Origin: Auricularia sp. M13
Taxonomy: Eukaryota > Basidiomycota > Agaricomycetes > Auriculariales > Auriculariaceae
Assembly: GCA_037042915.1 (NCBI GenBank)
Contig: CM073194.1
Coordinates: 3,658,001-3,722,000 of the forward strand
Direction of reading: 5' to 3'
DNA: 64,000 bases
This document shows, in pieces, positions 31,453 to 43,530 of this stretch. The first letter of the stretch is position 1. Every line of letters starts with the position of its first letter. The translations under genes and the position numbers were made by a program. A model generated the notes under the pieces. It was given only the letters and a program-made list of their open reading frames with translations, had not been told where the DNA came from and searched no databases.

Positions 31453-32471
31453 GACCGGCGCAGAGCAAGGCGGGGAGGGGGTGGGCTTGCGGGGGTGCTG
31501 ATGGCGTTGGACGCCGTGAGCGGTGGTGGTCGGGAAGATATCGGCCAAAGCCGAAACTGCCCAGTCAGACGGACTTGGGCGAAAATCCGCCCAAGTCCAG
31601 CGCCGAAATGCTTCCGGACCTGCCTCCTGGCATTGTTCACGGTGTCCTTTCATGACACCTGCCTTCCCAGTTCCTATTAGACAATTTTGCTGTCAAAATG
31701 AGGTTAAAATCCACCGTCCAAGACATCGCAGTCTGATTATTCTCACCCTGAGCTTCGGGCACCAGCTATCAGTTCTAATACCTCCGTGAATGAGCTCCTG
31801 CACTGATTATTGTAATTCTCTGCCCATAAAATCTGCCTTCAAATCTCTGCGGCGTCTATACCACGACACTTAACACTGTGCCCACTGTACCCGCGGATCA
31901 CGTGAGCTGTTGCCGCGCCGACGCGTCCTGGGCAAATCTGCGCTTTCGCTGCTGGCTGGCCGTAAGGCTTCACATGAGCCCGCACTGCCCGTCGCCGTGC
32001 TTCCAAGGCGTCAAAACGCCTTATCCGACACACAAGTACAACCTACACGAAACAGATTTCGTGCAGGCGTCCCAACGCGCAGTTCGGGCTGATGTGCCGC
32101 AAAACGTCCAGCCCACAGCGAGGAGCTGCAGTCACGCGCGGAAATAGAAGTGCCGCTGCGTGCGGTAGACACTGCAGCATTGGCTCGCCGGGTGTGGAAA
32201 GCGGCATGCTGGTAGCAGGTTGACCGTGACAGGAACGCACCAACTCCGCGTTCCTCGCACCAAATCGGGCTATGATCTAATCTAGATCGCCGGATTGCTT
32301 CCGCGCCACATTCGCCGCTCCTCGCGGTGACCGCACTGCGAGTGCGTGTGCAGAGTCTGAGCGCACATAAACGCCTCAGCTGGGCACACTGCTCGCAATC
32401 CAGCCTTTGGCGCGACCCGCTGTGCCAAATTCCTGTTTCCACTGCCTGTTTCTCTCCTTCGTATACGCAAA
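31453..32471. other. Upstream region of the TET/JBP-like gene
   Basis: About 1 kb without a supported gene. It begins with a G-rich segment next to the inverted repeat. Frames here are short, and the right part may contain the promoter of the dioxygenase gene. Confidence 0.4.
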
Positions 32472-34359
32472 ATGTCGACCCCGAGCAGCCCTCTTGGTAA
32501 TGCCAACCGCCTACACCCACGTTGAGTGTCCCGCTAATGCACACAACTTAGCTCCGGATGACGACGTTGTCAACATCGACGTTCTGCCCTGGATGCTGTC
32601 TCCCACGGTGGGAACCGATCCGGTTTCGCTTCTCGCGACACCTGCAATAGAGGATCGCTCCATCGCCGATGCAGCAGTTTCCGCGGGCCTGGCTGGCGAG
32701 GATGTTGCATCAGACACTTCGGAGTCCCGCTGGCTGCAAAGCTCGCTGCGTCTCGGCGCGATTCCGTCTCATCAGAGGATATCCCGCTGTCCGTTCAAGT
32801 CGCTGAACGCCGCCGTGCTGCCGGAGACAATAGTTCAGGGCGTGCCAGCAGGCCGTCTGACGCAGCACTCGACGCTAACATGGCACCGCCGCGTAGGGAC
32901 ATCGCACAGCTCATCCCAGATCTTGGACTCCTCGGGTGAGCTGTTTCCCTTGCCCCTGGATGCAGTCTCACGGGTTTCACCTCATGCAGCCTTTCTCAGC
33001 AGCGATCCGCATCTCTGCCGCGCCCTCTCACCGAGTGTCTCGCTGCTGCTCCTGTTCCGTAGGCATCTCACACTCCCGCCCAGCGCGATTTGTTCACGCC
33101 TTCATCCCCCATAGAATTACGCCGACTTCTCAACAGCGCAAGGCGGCGAAGAAGATGTGGAGGTCATGGTGCAAGGAGAACCGCAAGTGCACCGAGCTGG
33201 CGATAAAGAACAGCAGTGAGCGTCTCCAGGATGTGCATTTTGCCTCTGGTCACCGACGGTCGTCGCACAGAGGAGATGAAAGGAGTTCGGCTCGCCTCAT
33301 TCGCAGACGAGCAGCAGGAGACCTGGACCAACCAGAAAATACCTCACGACGGTGCACCGGTCAGGTGCACCGGTGCAGAGCCATTCGTACTGCGCGACGA
33401 AGATGGTGTTGCTCTTGCGTGGGTATTCCCGCAATTCCTCAAAGAGAAAGCTCACGTCAGTGTCGCCTCCGAATTCTCTGTCCAAACTGCTAATGAAGAG
33501 ACCTCAGGAGATTCTCTTCAAAGATCTCATGCAATTCGGCGCGGAAGTCGAGGTTTCGCCTGACAAAGGCGGCGCCGATGGCAATACGCGCAATAAGCGC
33601 AGCGCATACAATCGACGCAATGCGAAGGGAGAGCTGTCAGGGTGTTTCCAGCTTGTCAACATATGGAGCGCTATCGGTCATCCGGTCAGTGACTTTGCTG
33701 AGGCCCTAGAATTCTGTGGTCTCACGCACCTCATTCGGCACGTTAGGACGGGCAAGCTGGTCCTTCCACCGATGTCGTCGGCGGACGCGTGAAGGACTTC
33801 AACGCTGCCATGAAGCTCATGGATCAGTTGCGCGTCGTGTCGCAGCGCATCGATAACCTCATTAAATGCGTCGACCCGAAACAACATGAGCTCATGATGG
33901 CGGCGCGGGATCAGCTGAGAGCACAATTCCCAGCATACAAGATCCTATCTCAGCTGGACCCAACGTTTTTCCACGGACGCTCTCTCATTTATAATCGCGA
34001 GACCGCACTGCACACCGACCGCCGAGACAAGAAATTTGCCTGGACGCCGGTGCTCACTCTCGGCAATTACACGACCGGTTTCTTCAAGGTGCTCAACCGC
34101 GAGATCGAGTACCTTCCGGGACGCTGATTCTGCGCGCGGTGCCGTTTTCCCTCACGAAGTCACGTACAAGGGCGGACAGCGCGTCTGCATCGCGCATTTT
34201 ACGCACGAGAGCATCGTTAACCGCACGACGATCGGCGCTCTTCCTCTGATGACCATCAGCGAGGTGTCTCAGCGGCTGCAAGAATATGCGATGATGCGAG
34301 CACACACGAGTCTGCCAAAGGGTAACCGGCAGGCACGTTGGCAGTCCAATGTAGGCTAG
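32472..34359 (+). CDS. TET/JBP-like 2-oxoglutarate/Fe(II) dioxygenase
   Basis: TET/JBP enzymes oxidise 5-methylcytosine or thymine in DNA. The C-terminal part shows a double-stranded beta-helix: FFHGRSLIYNRETALHTDRR with the HxD iron ligands (His 34,011, Asp 34,017), the distal His in VFPHEV (34,153), and the 2-oxoglutarate-binding Arg in GQRV (34,180), ending in FTHES. This order and spacing match fungal TET/JBP proteins. The start ATG at 32,472 is followed by an intron (about 32,493-32,550, GTAATG...AACTTAG). The N-terminal third is disordered and Ser/Ala-rich, then a Lys/Arg helix (KKMWRSWCKENRK) and a middle domain (33,290-33,790). Frame breaks occur near 32,720 and around 34,128-34,140, the latter inside the catalytic core, so this copy may be inactive unless these are sequencing errors. 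Further short introns are likely (for example 33,213-33,267). Confidence 0.75.
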
Positions 34360-34536
34360 TTCTGTGGATATTCTTCTGTCATCATGAATATATGTTCACT
34401 TTGGCAAAGTTCCCACGGAATGCATACCTCGGTGATTGTACAATGAAGGAACACAAGCAGATCTGTATTTTTGTGGGCATAAGGCGGTTTTTTTTTTTTT
34501 TTACGCAGCAGCGAGGCGAATTCAAGGGTATAACCA

Positions 34537-36248
34537 TCAGGATTCGAACGGATTAATCTTCCTCTTCTTCACGGACTTCGTTCCATCTCCACCGGTCGAC
34601 GCAGGCCTTTTCGCGGACTCCTTCGACGGCGACGGGAGCTCAACCGATGCCGGCGCGCGCTTGGTCGACGACCCTGCGCTCTTGCTCGAAGAGCCGGTAC
34701 CCGGTGTTTTCTTGATGGCGGCAGTAGCGACGGGCGTCGAATTGGTCTTGTGAGTCGTCTTGCTCTTTATTGCGGCGCCAGCGAGCGGCGTGGCGTTCGC
34801 CTTGGTCGCCGTGGTCTTGGTCGGCGTAGCCTTGGCATCCGCGGGTTTGACGGCGCGAGAACGTTTGGCAGTGGCGAGAGTCAGTTGCTTTAGAGCACCC
34901 GACTTCGCCCCGGTCGCTTTGGCGGATTTCGAGGGGAGCGGCGGCGTCGGCTCGACGAAGATGACCTCGTAGTCGGACTCGGCGGCTTCGTTGAGCTTGC
35001 CCACCGGGACGTCGTCGTCACTGTTCGTCAGGTCGATAACGACCGACGTCTCACGCTCCTGCTTCGTCTCGACCTTCGGCGCGCAAGGGGGCCGCGCACG
35101 AGCGCGCGCAGGGCCGCGACCCGTATCTCCGCGTGTGCGCGTGGCGAGCGGCGGACCTTGCGGATGGTTCTTGTGCGTGACTCGCAACTTGACCTTGCCC
35201 GCGACGATGGGAACGGAATCATGCGCGGGCAGGTCCGTGAAGGGCTTCCAGCCCGCGACGCCGTGCGAGCCCTCCAGTGCCATCGTGTCGCGATTGTCGT
35301 CTAGGTACTTGGCTGTCTTCTCGTCGAGCTCCCAATAATATAGCTTGTCGAAAACGACCTTAGCGACGAACATGTCATGGACACCGTCCTATGTATGCGT
35401 TAGAAAGATCAAACCGTGCGCGCGCGACCGGCACGCACCAAAAATTCGACGATGACGGGGACATCACGAGAATTGATCTCAATGTCGAGGTCGGATGTGT
35501 CCCCGGGTTCGCTACTAGAGCTCGAGAAGAAGTCGTCGTCGTCGTCGTCGTCGTCGTCGTCCTTGCTGCCGTCCGAAGACTTCTTGCCCGCGGACTTGCC
35601 ACGAGCCGGCGGAGCGTCGTCGTCGCTCGCCGCGCCGTCCCCAGGCTGGGAACCGTCGGTGTCTGCATCGCTGCCCGTGGCGTCTCCATCGTCACCAGGG
35701 CGAGACGAAGTCAGCTTGGCCTTGCCAGACTTGGACGGCGAACTGCCGACGTCGGAAAGAGCGCGCAGCGCGTGCGGCACCCAAGAGTCGAACCAGCATT
35801 CGGCCGTCTTAAAGGACGCGAAACAGGTCGACAGGTGGGTCTTGCGCGGGCCAGCCAGGGAGTTTTCCATCTCCCTGATGTCTTGTTTGCAGGCGGCGGC
35901 ACACTGGGCGAAGTTATGCAACGTGGACCGGGAGCGCATATAACGACGTACCCCGAACCAAAATTTTCCCGGGTCGGCAGTGCCAGGTGTACGCCATAGG
36001 TTGCCGGGGCCAGACGCGCCGCAGACGGGGCATTGCAGTTCGGTGAGCTTGGGTTCTTTGGCCAGAGCGAGCGACTGAACGGGATGGTCGCGCGAGCAGA
36101 GCAGCTTGGCCGCAGCGCGCGTTGCGGCCGCGCGCGCCTTGCGGTGCGGCGGCGGCGGCACTGACGGAGAGGTCAAGCGATGCCGAGCGGCGCTGGCCTT
36201 GCTTTTGACGTCGTCGCGCTGCCTGCGTTTGCGGCTGTAGGTGCGCAT
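34537..36248 (-). CDS. Unknown acidic, probably nuclear protein with Cys motif
   Basis: Two exons are joined across an intron at 35,390-35,438 (GTGCGT donor, TTTCTAAC branch, ACATAG acceptor), giving about 555 residues. The N-terminus is Lys/Arg-rich (NLS-like RKRRQRDD), followed by a compact segment with ELQCPVCGASGPGNLWRT and three more Cys, a possible zinc site. A long Asp/Ser-rich acidic tract (about ten consecutive Asp) follows. Exon 2 has a short mixed domain (VVFDKLYYWELDEKTAKYL) and a Lys/Ala/Thr-rich tail with a SUMO-interaction-like VVIDLTNSDDD. The function is unknown. It is transcribed divergently from the gene at 36,641 across about 390 bp and lies in the same inverted-repeat block as the dioxygenase. 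Confidence 0.7.
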
Positions 36249-36640
36249 CTGGTGAGGTGGGTGGCCGAGGGGACTCCGTGCTCACAGAGAGCTGCCTTAT
36301 GTGAGAATGCGCTCACTACAAAGCAATTGCCGACGAACCGTGACTGAATTTTTTGGCCAAGTCGATTTGATCTCCCAGCGCGGAAATTTCCCAGGCCTCG
36401 GTCAGGGCAGCACATGCCGCGCCGCGGGATCGTTGGTGTCATGATGGATCCGAGAGAACCCTGCGAAAAATAAATAATTAGCATGATACCGTGAGAAGCC
36501 GACGGTGTCACAGACGACGAGTGCTTGCTGGGCTGAGTCCCAGATATCATTTGGCGGACTTGAACTCGTGCAACTCGTTCGACTTTCCCCCCGCATAACA
36601 CCCCAACAGCTCCTTACGCTTTGTTGCCTCGACGCTCGCC

Positions 36641-38653
36641 ATGCCGCCCCACACTCGCCGACAAACCACGTCGCGACGCCGAAGCCTGCGCTCGGGTCCT
36701 GGCTCGCCCGTCAAGGTCGCGAAGGCGCGGGCTGGTGCGCCTTCCAAGGCGTCTGCCACGTCTAGCAAGAAGGAGCCGGTGTGCAAGACCTGCTCAGGCG
36801 GTGGGCGCAAAGTGCACCACCACTGGACGCATTGCCCTGTGGGTGCCTTCTCCGCCATTATCTAACGGGCAACGACTGATATATGGGTCGCAGGCCAGGA
36901 CGCTGAGCGGTTCCGGCGGCGCGAGCTCTGCGCCGCCGGCCAAGCTCAACAAAAAGGCCACACGGGCGAAGGAGACGGATTCTCGCCAGGCGGCCATGCT
37001 GGCAGAAGTACAGAGCGCCAGCGCCCTGCTCGAGGCGGGCGCGGAGTCCGACGCCATGTCACTGGACTCAAAGTCCGAAGCCAGCGACAGGTCCTCACTG
37101 GTGCTCGTTCATCGTACCACGTCCATCTCGCTTGGTCCGGGCCCCTCCTCAGACGTCGCCGCCGATGTCGAGATGCAAGACGGGGAGGAGGACTGGGCCG
37201 GAATCACTGGGTATGATGATTACAGGACCGACGGTGATGATGGCGAAGACGAGGACAACGACGACGACACCGCCGCCGAAGCCATGAGCGAGGACGACGG
37301 CGACGATGACGACGCTGACACCGAGAGCGAGGCCGACGCCGACGCCGAGAGCGCGAGCCAGGACCAGGCCAGCGAGGATACGCAGGTGGATGAAGAGGCG
37401 GACGCCGACAGTGACGACGACGCTGACAGCGACGGCGCGAGCGGCGACGAGTCGAGCGAGCACGTCGTGGACGTCGACGGTACTGAAGACGAGTCCAGTG
37501 TAGACGCGGAGCCGGACCAGGACGGCGAGGACGGCTCGACCGAGGACGGGGACGCGGATGAACCGACCGACAACGACGACGACGCAGACAGCGACGAGGG
37601 CGCCGATGCCGACGCCACTGCTGACACCGGGATGGCGGGCGAGGAGCTCACGGACGACGAACCGACCGTCGAGTATTTCAACCAGGCGGCACACGTTGGC
37701 ATAATCGACAGCGACGACGATATGGACTCGGAAACCCGACTCGTCAAGCTCCACCAGCAGATCGCCAACGAGCCAGACAAGACGCGTCAGAAGGTCGCGT
37801 TGGAGTTGGCGAATCCCTCGGCGGAGAAGGTCAGCGAGCAGCAGTCGTTGTTGGCCACCTGCAAGAAGGGCGATGCCGCTGCCGCGAAGGCTGCTCCGAA
37901 TGGCGACCCCGACCCCGTCGCCGCCGCCGCCGCGGCCAAGACCGCCGCGGCCAAGACCGCCGCCGCCAAGACCGCCGCCGCCAAGACCGCTGTTCTTCGC
38001 GAGCTCCTGAGCAAGACGGTCGACCAGCGAGTGGAGCTCGAAAAGGAGAAAGGTAAGGCCTCCACCGTCATCGCCAATGGCTGGAAAGGCAGTTCCGCTG
38101 CGGGCGAGATCATCAGTCAGTCTTGTTCATTCTTCGTTCTGGCTCGCTGTACTTACCATTCTTTGTGTGGTCAGCATACAAACGAAACTACCCGGGCAGG
38201 TGGGCTCGCGTGCAAGCTGTCCACAAGACCGTCAAACACGATTTCAAGCCAATGGTGAACTCGGTCGTCCAGAAGGTACGTTCGATCTCGGAAGTGGTGA
38301 CTGGCAGTCGCTCACGAAGTTCATCATAGGCCGAGTATCTGGCCGACTGCTTCGGCGCGTCGGTTATGATCATCGCGATGCCCAAGGAAGGGCTCGGGCA
38401 TGCATACACGTGGCACAGCGACCGCGTCGAGGTCGACGCGCCCACTCTGCCGCAGGCGATTCGGGACGTGTGGTTCCGCGAGATGAGCGGGGCGCGCCAG
38501 CAGCAGGCTGCTGAGATGGCAGTCGCCCTCGATGATCTCCGTAAGGAGAGGGAGAAGGCCGAGGACGCCCTCAGGGCGGCGAGCCTCGAGAACGAGAAGC
38601 TGAAGTCCCAAGTCGTGAAGATGCGCCTCAGGGCACGCCGCCTCCGCCGGTAA
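36641..38653 (+). CDS. Unknown acidic protein with zinc-knuckle-like N-terminus
   Basis: There are four exons with introns 36,839-36,893, 38,116-38,174 and 38,276-38,329, all GT...AG and all joining open frames. The start ATG 36,641 gives a basic N-terminus with CKTCSGGGRKVHHHWTHCP, which resembles a CxxC...H...C zinc knuckle. Exon 2 is dominated by an Asp/Glu-rich tract (about 37,200-37,700) and an AAAKT repeat encoded by GCCGCCAAGACC units (37,920-37,990). The C-terminal exons carry a small mixed domain (TYKRNYPGRWARVQ) and end in a coiled coil (about 38,510-38,650). The function is unknown. Pairing with the divergent acidic gene and the dioxygenase hints at a shared role in chromatin or transposition. 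Confidence 0.7.
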
Positions 38654-39967
38654 AGTGTATGCAGCGGTTGTGCAGTAGATACCCAATTGTTGCCAATGCC
38701 AATGTTCATTTTCGGAACGTGCTTGAGACTGGTTATCGGGATAAGTGCCAACGTCAGTCGAATATGGAAAAGAACGCCAATCAGCATGATTGTGCAGTGT
38801 GATGGCAGCTTAAACTACTGACCGAAGCTCGGGCGGTTGCGTATTCAAGGGGAACTGATATCAGGCTGGACTTGTCGCTGGTGTCTGTACAGGACGTCAG
38901 CGAAGTGCCAGGGCTGCAGTTTGAAGGGCATATACCCGGTAGCAGGGCAGCTACACTTTGGACGAAAATTATTTCATATTGGCGCTTGCAGATCTCGAGA
39001 TTCCAGATTGCAGATTTCTGACGGGATAATTTTTGAAACCGCTCCAGTGGTCGCAGCAGCAGGGATGATACAGGTACATATCAGATTTCATCATGCCGGA
39101 AATGCACATGGTCAGGGCGGAGTCGAGTCCATGGTTGAGGGGACGGGAACAGCTATCTCTAGGCGAAATGTAGGTCCATGTGGGAAAGCTAGAATTGAGG
39201 AGAACGGTCTGGAGAGGAGGGGAACATGAACTCGCGAAGGGAGTGACGTCCGGCGGCACAAGGAACCATGTGAGGATCGATCGCGCTGGCAGACGCCCAT
39301 GGTGGAGTCGCGACTAGAAGATGCTCAGTAATCTGGCAACCGCTGATGCGCGGGCACCGGGATTGCGTCTCCAACGAGAGCTGGCGACTCGGCCGAGCAT
39401 GGCGGTGCCTTGCTCGGCTGGAACGATGGCGCAGCATGATTCATATGTAAAGCGTGATGCTCGCGTCAGCGAACCACACCGAATCGTCTCGGGTGGTCAC
39501 CGACGCGAGCGGGGATGGGGGCGCGCGATGGACAAGTCGATTCGGACTCCGCACGGTAAGGTCCGCATCTTCTCCATCTGCGTACACTACACCGCGCTCA
39601 CGCGCGCACCCCACCCCCCCCCTCCCCGCGCACCGTCTCGACGAGCCAACCCTAGACGTTAGGTGTTGTGCCTGTTGAGTCGGCTGCGTTCGAAAGTCCT
39701 GGCGTTGTGGCCTGGTCAGTACGACTGTGCACACGTGAAGTTGCGCCCGTCTGGGACAATGTGCGTGTCACGCCCACAAAAAATTCACGATAATTCTCAT
39801 GTCTGACCCGACGATTTTTGTGGTTGTTTCGGCAGCCGCTGGGACGGACGGAGGCGGTGTTCACCAACCAGAAGCGTGATTAGAGGAATGTACGCTGCAA
39901 GTTAAGTCGCTTGTTTCACCTCGAGAATCGGCATGATTCTGAATTTATTCGTTGAGGTGGGCAGCCT
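38654..39967. other. Gene-poor stretch containing the right inverted repeat
   Basis: About 1.3 kb without a supported gene. It includes a C-run (39,610-39,625) and the inverted repeat at 39,649-39,666. The last 300 bp, with TTGTGGTTGTTTCGGCAG, probably hold the promoter of the transposase gene. Confidence 0.45.
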
Positions 39968-42900
39968 ATGTCACCAGTGTTCTTGGAGCCGCCTTTGCGG
40001 CGTGGACGGGGACCGGCTCGCAAGACTGCCCAATCCCCAGACGCTGCTAGTCAGCCCACCTTACCCTCCCCCCCGGTCTCAGGTTCGAAATCGACCAGTA
40101 CATACCCATTGTCATCATCTGTCTGTAAAAGTCCCAGTCGTCGCAAACCGAAAGCTTTTAACAGTACCATAAAAGACTTGTATCCGGTTTATCGTCATGC
40201 CGTCGAACAGCGCAGTCTGGGATTTTTCCAGATAGACCCCAGGACGTGGGTCGCACAACTGTGTGACGGGGACAATCTCGAGGCAATAGATGGCGTGAAC
40301 GGATGGACAGTAATCGAAGTCGAGGTGACTGCGTCACACAAGTCAACCTACACCTGCAGTCCGTGCCCGGATTTCGCAGAGCAAGGGCGCTGCGTGCATA
40401 CCCATCTACTCGAGGACGTGAACAAATTTCCGTTGCTGCCCTTCTCGCAGTACGGTAAGTCTGAAGAGCTCAGAGTCAAATTCGCGTATGCTAACGATCA
40501 CTCGAGACAACCCCGAATCCGTCCTTTTTCAAAGGAACAAGGCGGCTAAAGATCCGCACGCGCTTTCAATGTTTCTATGCAGCTCGCGCACGAGGGGCAA
40601 AGCAGTCGTATCGCACTATGGACGACAGGCCGATGGGGGAGAGTGGGTGTGTCGCAAACACGGCCGTGCCTGCGAGCACATCTCCGCGGCACGGAGAAAC
40701 GCTGTTTTCCTCCGCATTATCGCAGGCGAAGCGGCAGCGGACGAGCACGATTGCGAAACCGAGGGATGTCACGGCGACAGAGAGACTATAGGGAAGGACG
40801 GACAAGGTAAGGACGGTAGCAGGATTCATTGTTTAGGAAGTTGCTAAAGAAGTCGCAGCTGAGACGGCGAGCGAATCCGAAATTAACCGCAGCGTGTCGT
40901 ACAAGCCAGTCGCCCCTCCGGAGTGGGCGCGTCTGGCACGGGACGATCTCACGTCATTCCCGTTGGTCGATCCCATACCTACGCGCTTTAGGATCGACAC
41001 CGAGGCACGCTGTGCATGTGGCGGTGCTGCGTTGGCGCTCGCCCCGGTTCGTGACATCAAATGCATCCTCTACACCTCCTGTCGCGCGTACGAAGCCAGG
41101 ATCGAGGTGCGGCGCTGCTCGTCGTGCCGCAAGAACTGCGGGCCTGATCTCCGAGACCTGGGGATCTTCAACTTCAACAACGCACACCTCTACAGTCACG
41201 AGCTACTCAACTCGTTCACGAGCAGCATGTCAAGCTATGAGGCGCCGTTCCACGCGTTTCACAAGCACACGGACAATACCTACATTGAGCACCGCAGCCC
41301 GGAGCCGTTCGTGTCCGACACGACGCTTCGCAAAGTCTGGTTCTCATTGCTCAGAATCCAGCAACTGGTGAACAGTTTCGCGTGCTCGAAATGCGGCGAA
41401 AGTCCTCAAGTTGTTATTTTCGACGGAGTCACTGCGGGATTTGACGCAAAACAAAAAACGGCGTCTCTGAGGCCACCCACGACGACTGGAGACACAGTCA
41501 GGACCAACGTCGTCCCGCCGTCAGAGAAGTTGACGCTCGTGACGGGTGCTCTGCGAACGCGCGCGCAGAATGCAGTGCGATGGAGGAAGAAGGTCGGCGC
41601 GGGGAACAAGAGTCCCTTGCCGGCTCAAGGACGCGGCGGCCAGGAAGCGGTCTTCGACAGTATGATAGTCGATGAGGATGTGGACCAGACCGCGGCACAG
41701 CGGCGCGCGCAAAGGCGTCGCGAAGATCTCGACGAGAAGGACGACACAATGAAGAAGAGCCTCCCCGGAATCGTCAAAGAGCTGAAGAAAGTCAACACGG
41801 GGCTCGGCACGCTATTCGAGACGCATGTACGATCGACGTGGAGAGAAGCGACAGAGCCGCGAACGAAGTTATACCTCGAGCTGCTCGAACAGGTAACGCA
41901 GATGGTTGATATTCGGCTGAAAACATGCTGACGTCGCCGTAGCTGCTCGCATATGAGCCAGTGATTCAGTTCGCGCCGCGCGAGTCATGGGAATCTCTGG
42001 ATCTCGTCGGGAAATCTGGACACGAAAAATCCGCCGAAGCTCTGCTGCGTACAGTCCCCGCTTTCGGACGCGTTCTTCGAGGGGAAATTCAAGTTGACGG
42101 CGCGGTATCGGAACCCCTCAGAGACGTTGCACGGTTTGTCGTAGATCGCGCAACAAGGAGCCTGGCGAGTCTGTCGAGCAACGATCCGGAATCGGCGGCG
42201 ATTAAACCAACCGAGGAAGACTGGCGCGAGGTACGCGGTCGTGCGGAGTATAATTAAAGATAATGTCTCATCGGCACACAAAGACAGGAACGTTCTACGG
42301 GCGCCCACGCATTCGCGACCGACCCACGTACCCGCATCTCCCGACGGACAAGAAGACGGAACGCGCCACCGTCAGCGACGCCGGCGGCGCAGTGGGCTGC
42401 TCGAAGTACTACGAAGAGTACGTCAAGAAAGGCATAACCGGTGGTCTTATGGCCGTCTGGTGTACGCATAGTATATGCCTTGGCTTTCACGTCATCCCTC
42501 ATGGCGAGGGTCGCAACGACGTCTTCTCCGCGCTGTTCACGCACTGGAAGAAAGCGCCAAAATACGTGATATACGACTTCGCGTGCGCGCTCGCACCTTA
42601 CTGCATGCTGCGCGAGGCCGAGTTCTTCAAGGATACGATATTCCTCATCGACGAGTTTCACAAGGAGGGGCACTCACGGTGCTCACCGGCGTGCTTCATC
42701 AATAATTACAAGCACTTCAACTCGAACCTCAAAGAAATAAACACCAGCGCGGCGGAGTGCGGCAACTCAGGTCTGCGAAAAATACGGAAGACGCTATCGT
42801 ACTTGTCTCAAGGCCACGCTATTCTTTTCGGCTATGTATTCCTGGCGATCTGGAACAGGCGACGCGAACTGTCCGCTCTGAGGAAAGAAACGAAAAAGAT

Positions 42901-42979
42901 GCGGCGCGGGAGGAAGACGCGCGAGCAACTTGGCCTCGTCGTGCGCGACGAAGTGCAGCAGAAGAAGCGGCGCAGATGA
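39968..42979 (+). CDS. KDZ-type transposase with SWIM-like and CxC zinc motifs
   Basis: Six exons can be followed. Introns lie near 40,454-40,506, 40,806-40,837, 41,892-41,942 and 42,231-42,285, giving roughly 900 residues. The N-terminal part has a SWIM-like zinc motif (CSPCPDFAEQGRCVH) and a second Cys/His group (CRKHGRACEH). The middle carries CxC-type clusters (CACGG, RRCSSCRKNCG, FACSKCGES) as described for cysteine clusters associated with KDZ transposases. The C-terminal core has YDFACAL (Asp near 42,575), FHKEGHSRCSPACF, and AECGNSGL (Glu near 42,755), matching the YD-C, H-x2-H-x2-C and E-NS signatures of the Kyakuja-Dileera-Zisupton family. It ends in a Lys/Arg-rich tail. No clear disabling change was seen, so it may be intact. 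Terminal repeats of its own were not found. Confidence 0.72.
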
Positions 42980-43530
42980 TGAACTCGTACGCAACAGATG
43001 GAGTGGAAACGGAGGTATGGTCCTACTGGGAAGCTTGTTGTCGCGACTGACAACGAGCAGAACAACAAACGAAGAAAAGCGGAAGGGAGAATGAACGATT
43101 ACAACGCGGACGCGACAGATGTATTCGAGAAGGCGAAGACGGTAATACATTTTATTCCGCAACAAACATGTCGATGGAGAAAAAAGTACAAGACACCGAT
43201 GCGTTACAACCAGACCCGGCAAGGCCTGCGTTGCCTTTCTGCCGCGAGGCGACGTGATGATCGGCAACGCAAACGAAGCCAGAGTAAGGTCTGGTATGTC
43301 AGTTCATAGGGTCCGTACAAGGAGTTAACAACAAAACGAAGGTCGAGGCATTATACGCCGCTGTAAGTGAATGTCGCGGGACATGGGCATCAAGCAAGGC
43401 GAACTGAGAAGGAAGGACCCTCCAGCCGCGTGCGTGACGCAATGCGCGGTAGGAAGAAGGGCGCACAGCTGAGCGCCAGCGTTCATCGACAAATCGCTGA
43501 GAACGACAAGCAATGAAAGGCCGGACGACA
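42980..43530. other. Stretch between transposase and SMC1 fragment
   Basis: About 550 bp, with A-rich segments that could be transposase 3' UTR. There are no conserved frames. A donor/acceptor pair (GTATGG near 43,013, CGAGCAG near 43,060) might add a short extra exon to the transposase. Confidence 0.35.

Larger units (their letters stand above)
31435..39666. mobile_element. Candidate DNA transposon block bounded by 18-bp inverted repeats
   Basis: ACACCTAACGTCTAGGGT at 31,435-31,452 recurs as its reverse complement at 39,649-39,666. Just inside each end lies a similar G-rich run (GCGGGGAGGGGG followed by GTGGG), so the inverted similarity extends irregularly to about 60 bp. The block carries a TET/JBP-like dioxygenase gene and two divergent genes. 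No 8-bp direct duplication is visible at the borders (left flank CTACGGCC, right flank TGTGCCTG). The left end falls at the edge of the tandem exon region of the leftward gene. It may be a mobile element with eroded or absent TSD. Confidence 0.5.

Noticed and set aside
37149-37780. Long Val- or Ser-rich frames on the minus strand
   Set aside because: They are antisense to the Asp/Glu-rich tract of the spliced gene at 36,641-38,653; GAC/GAG codons read as GTC/CTC on the other strand.
39649-43000. Extending the inverted-repeat block to include the transposase gene
   Set aside because: The matching end lies at 39,666, before the transposase ATG, and I found no second inverted match to the right of 42,979.
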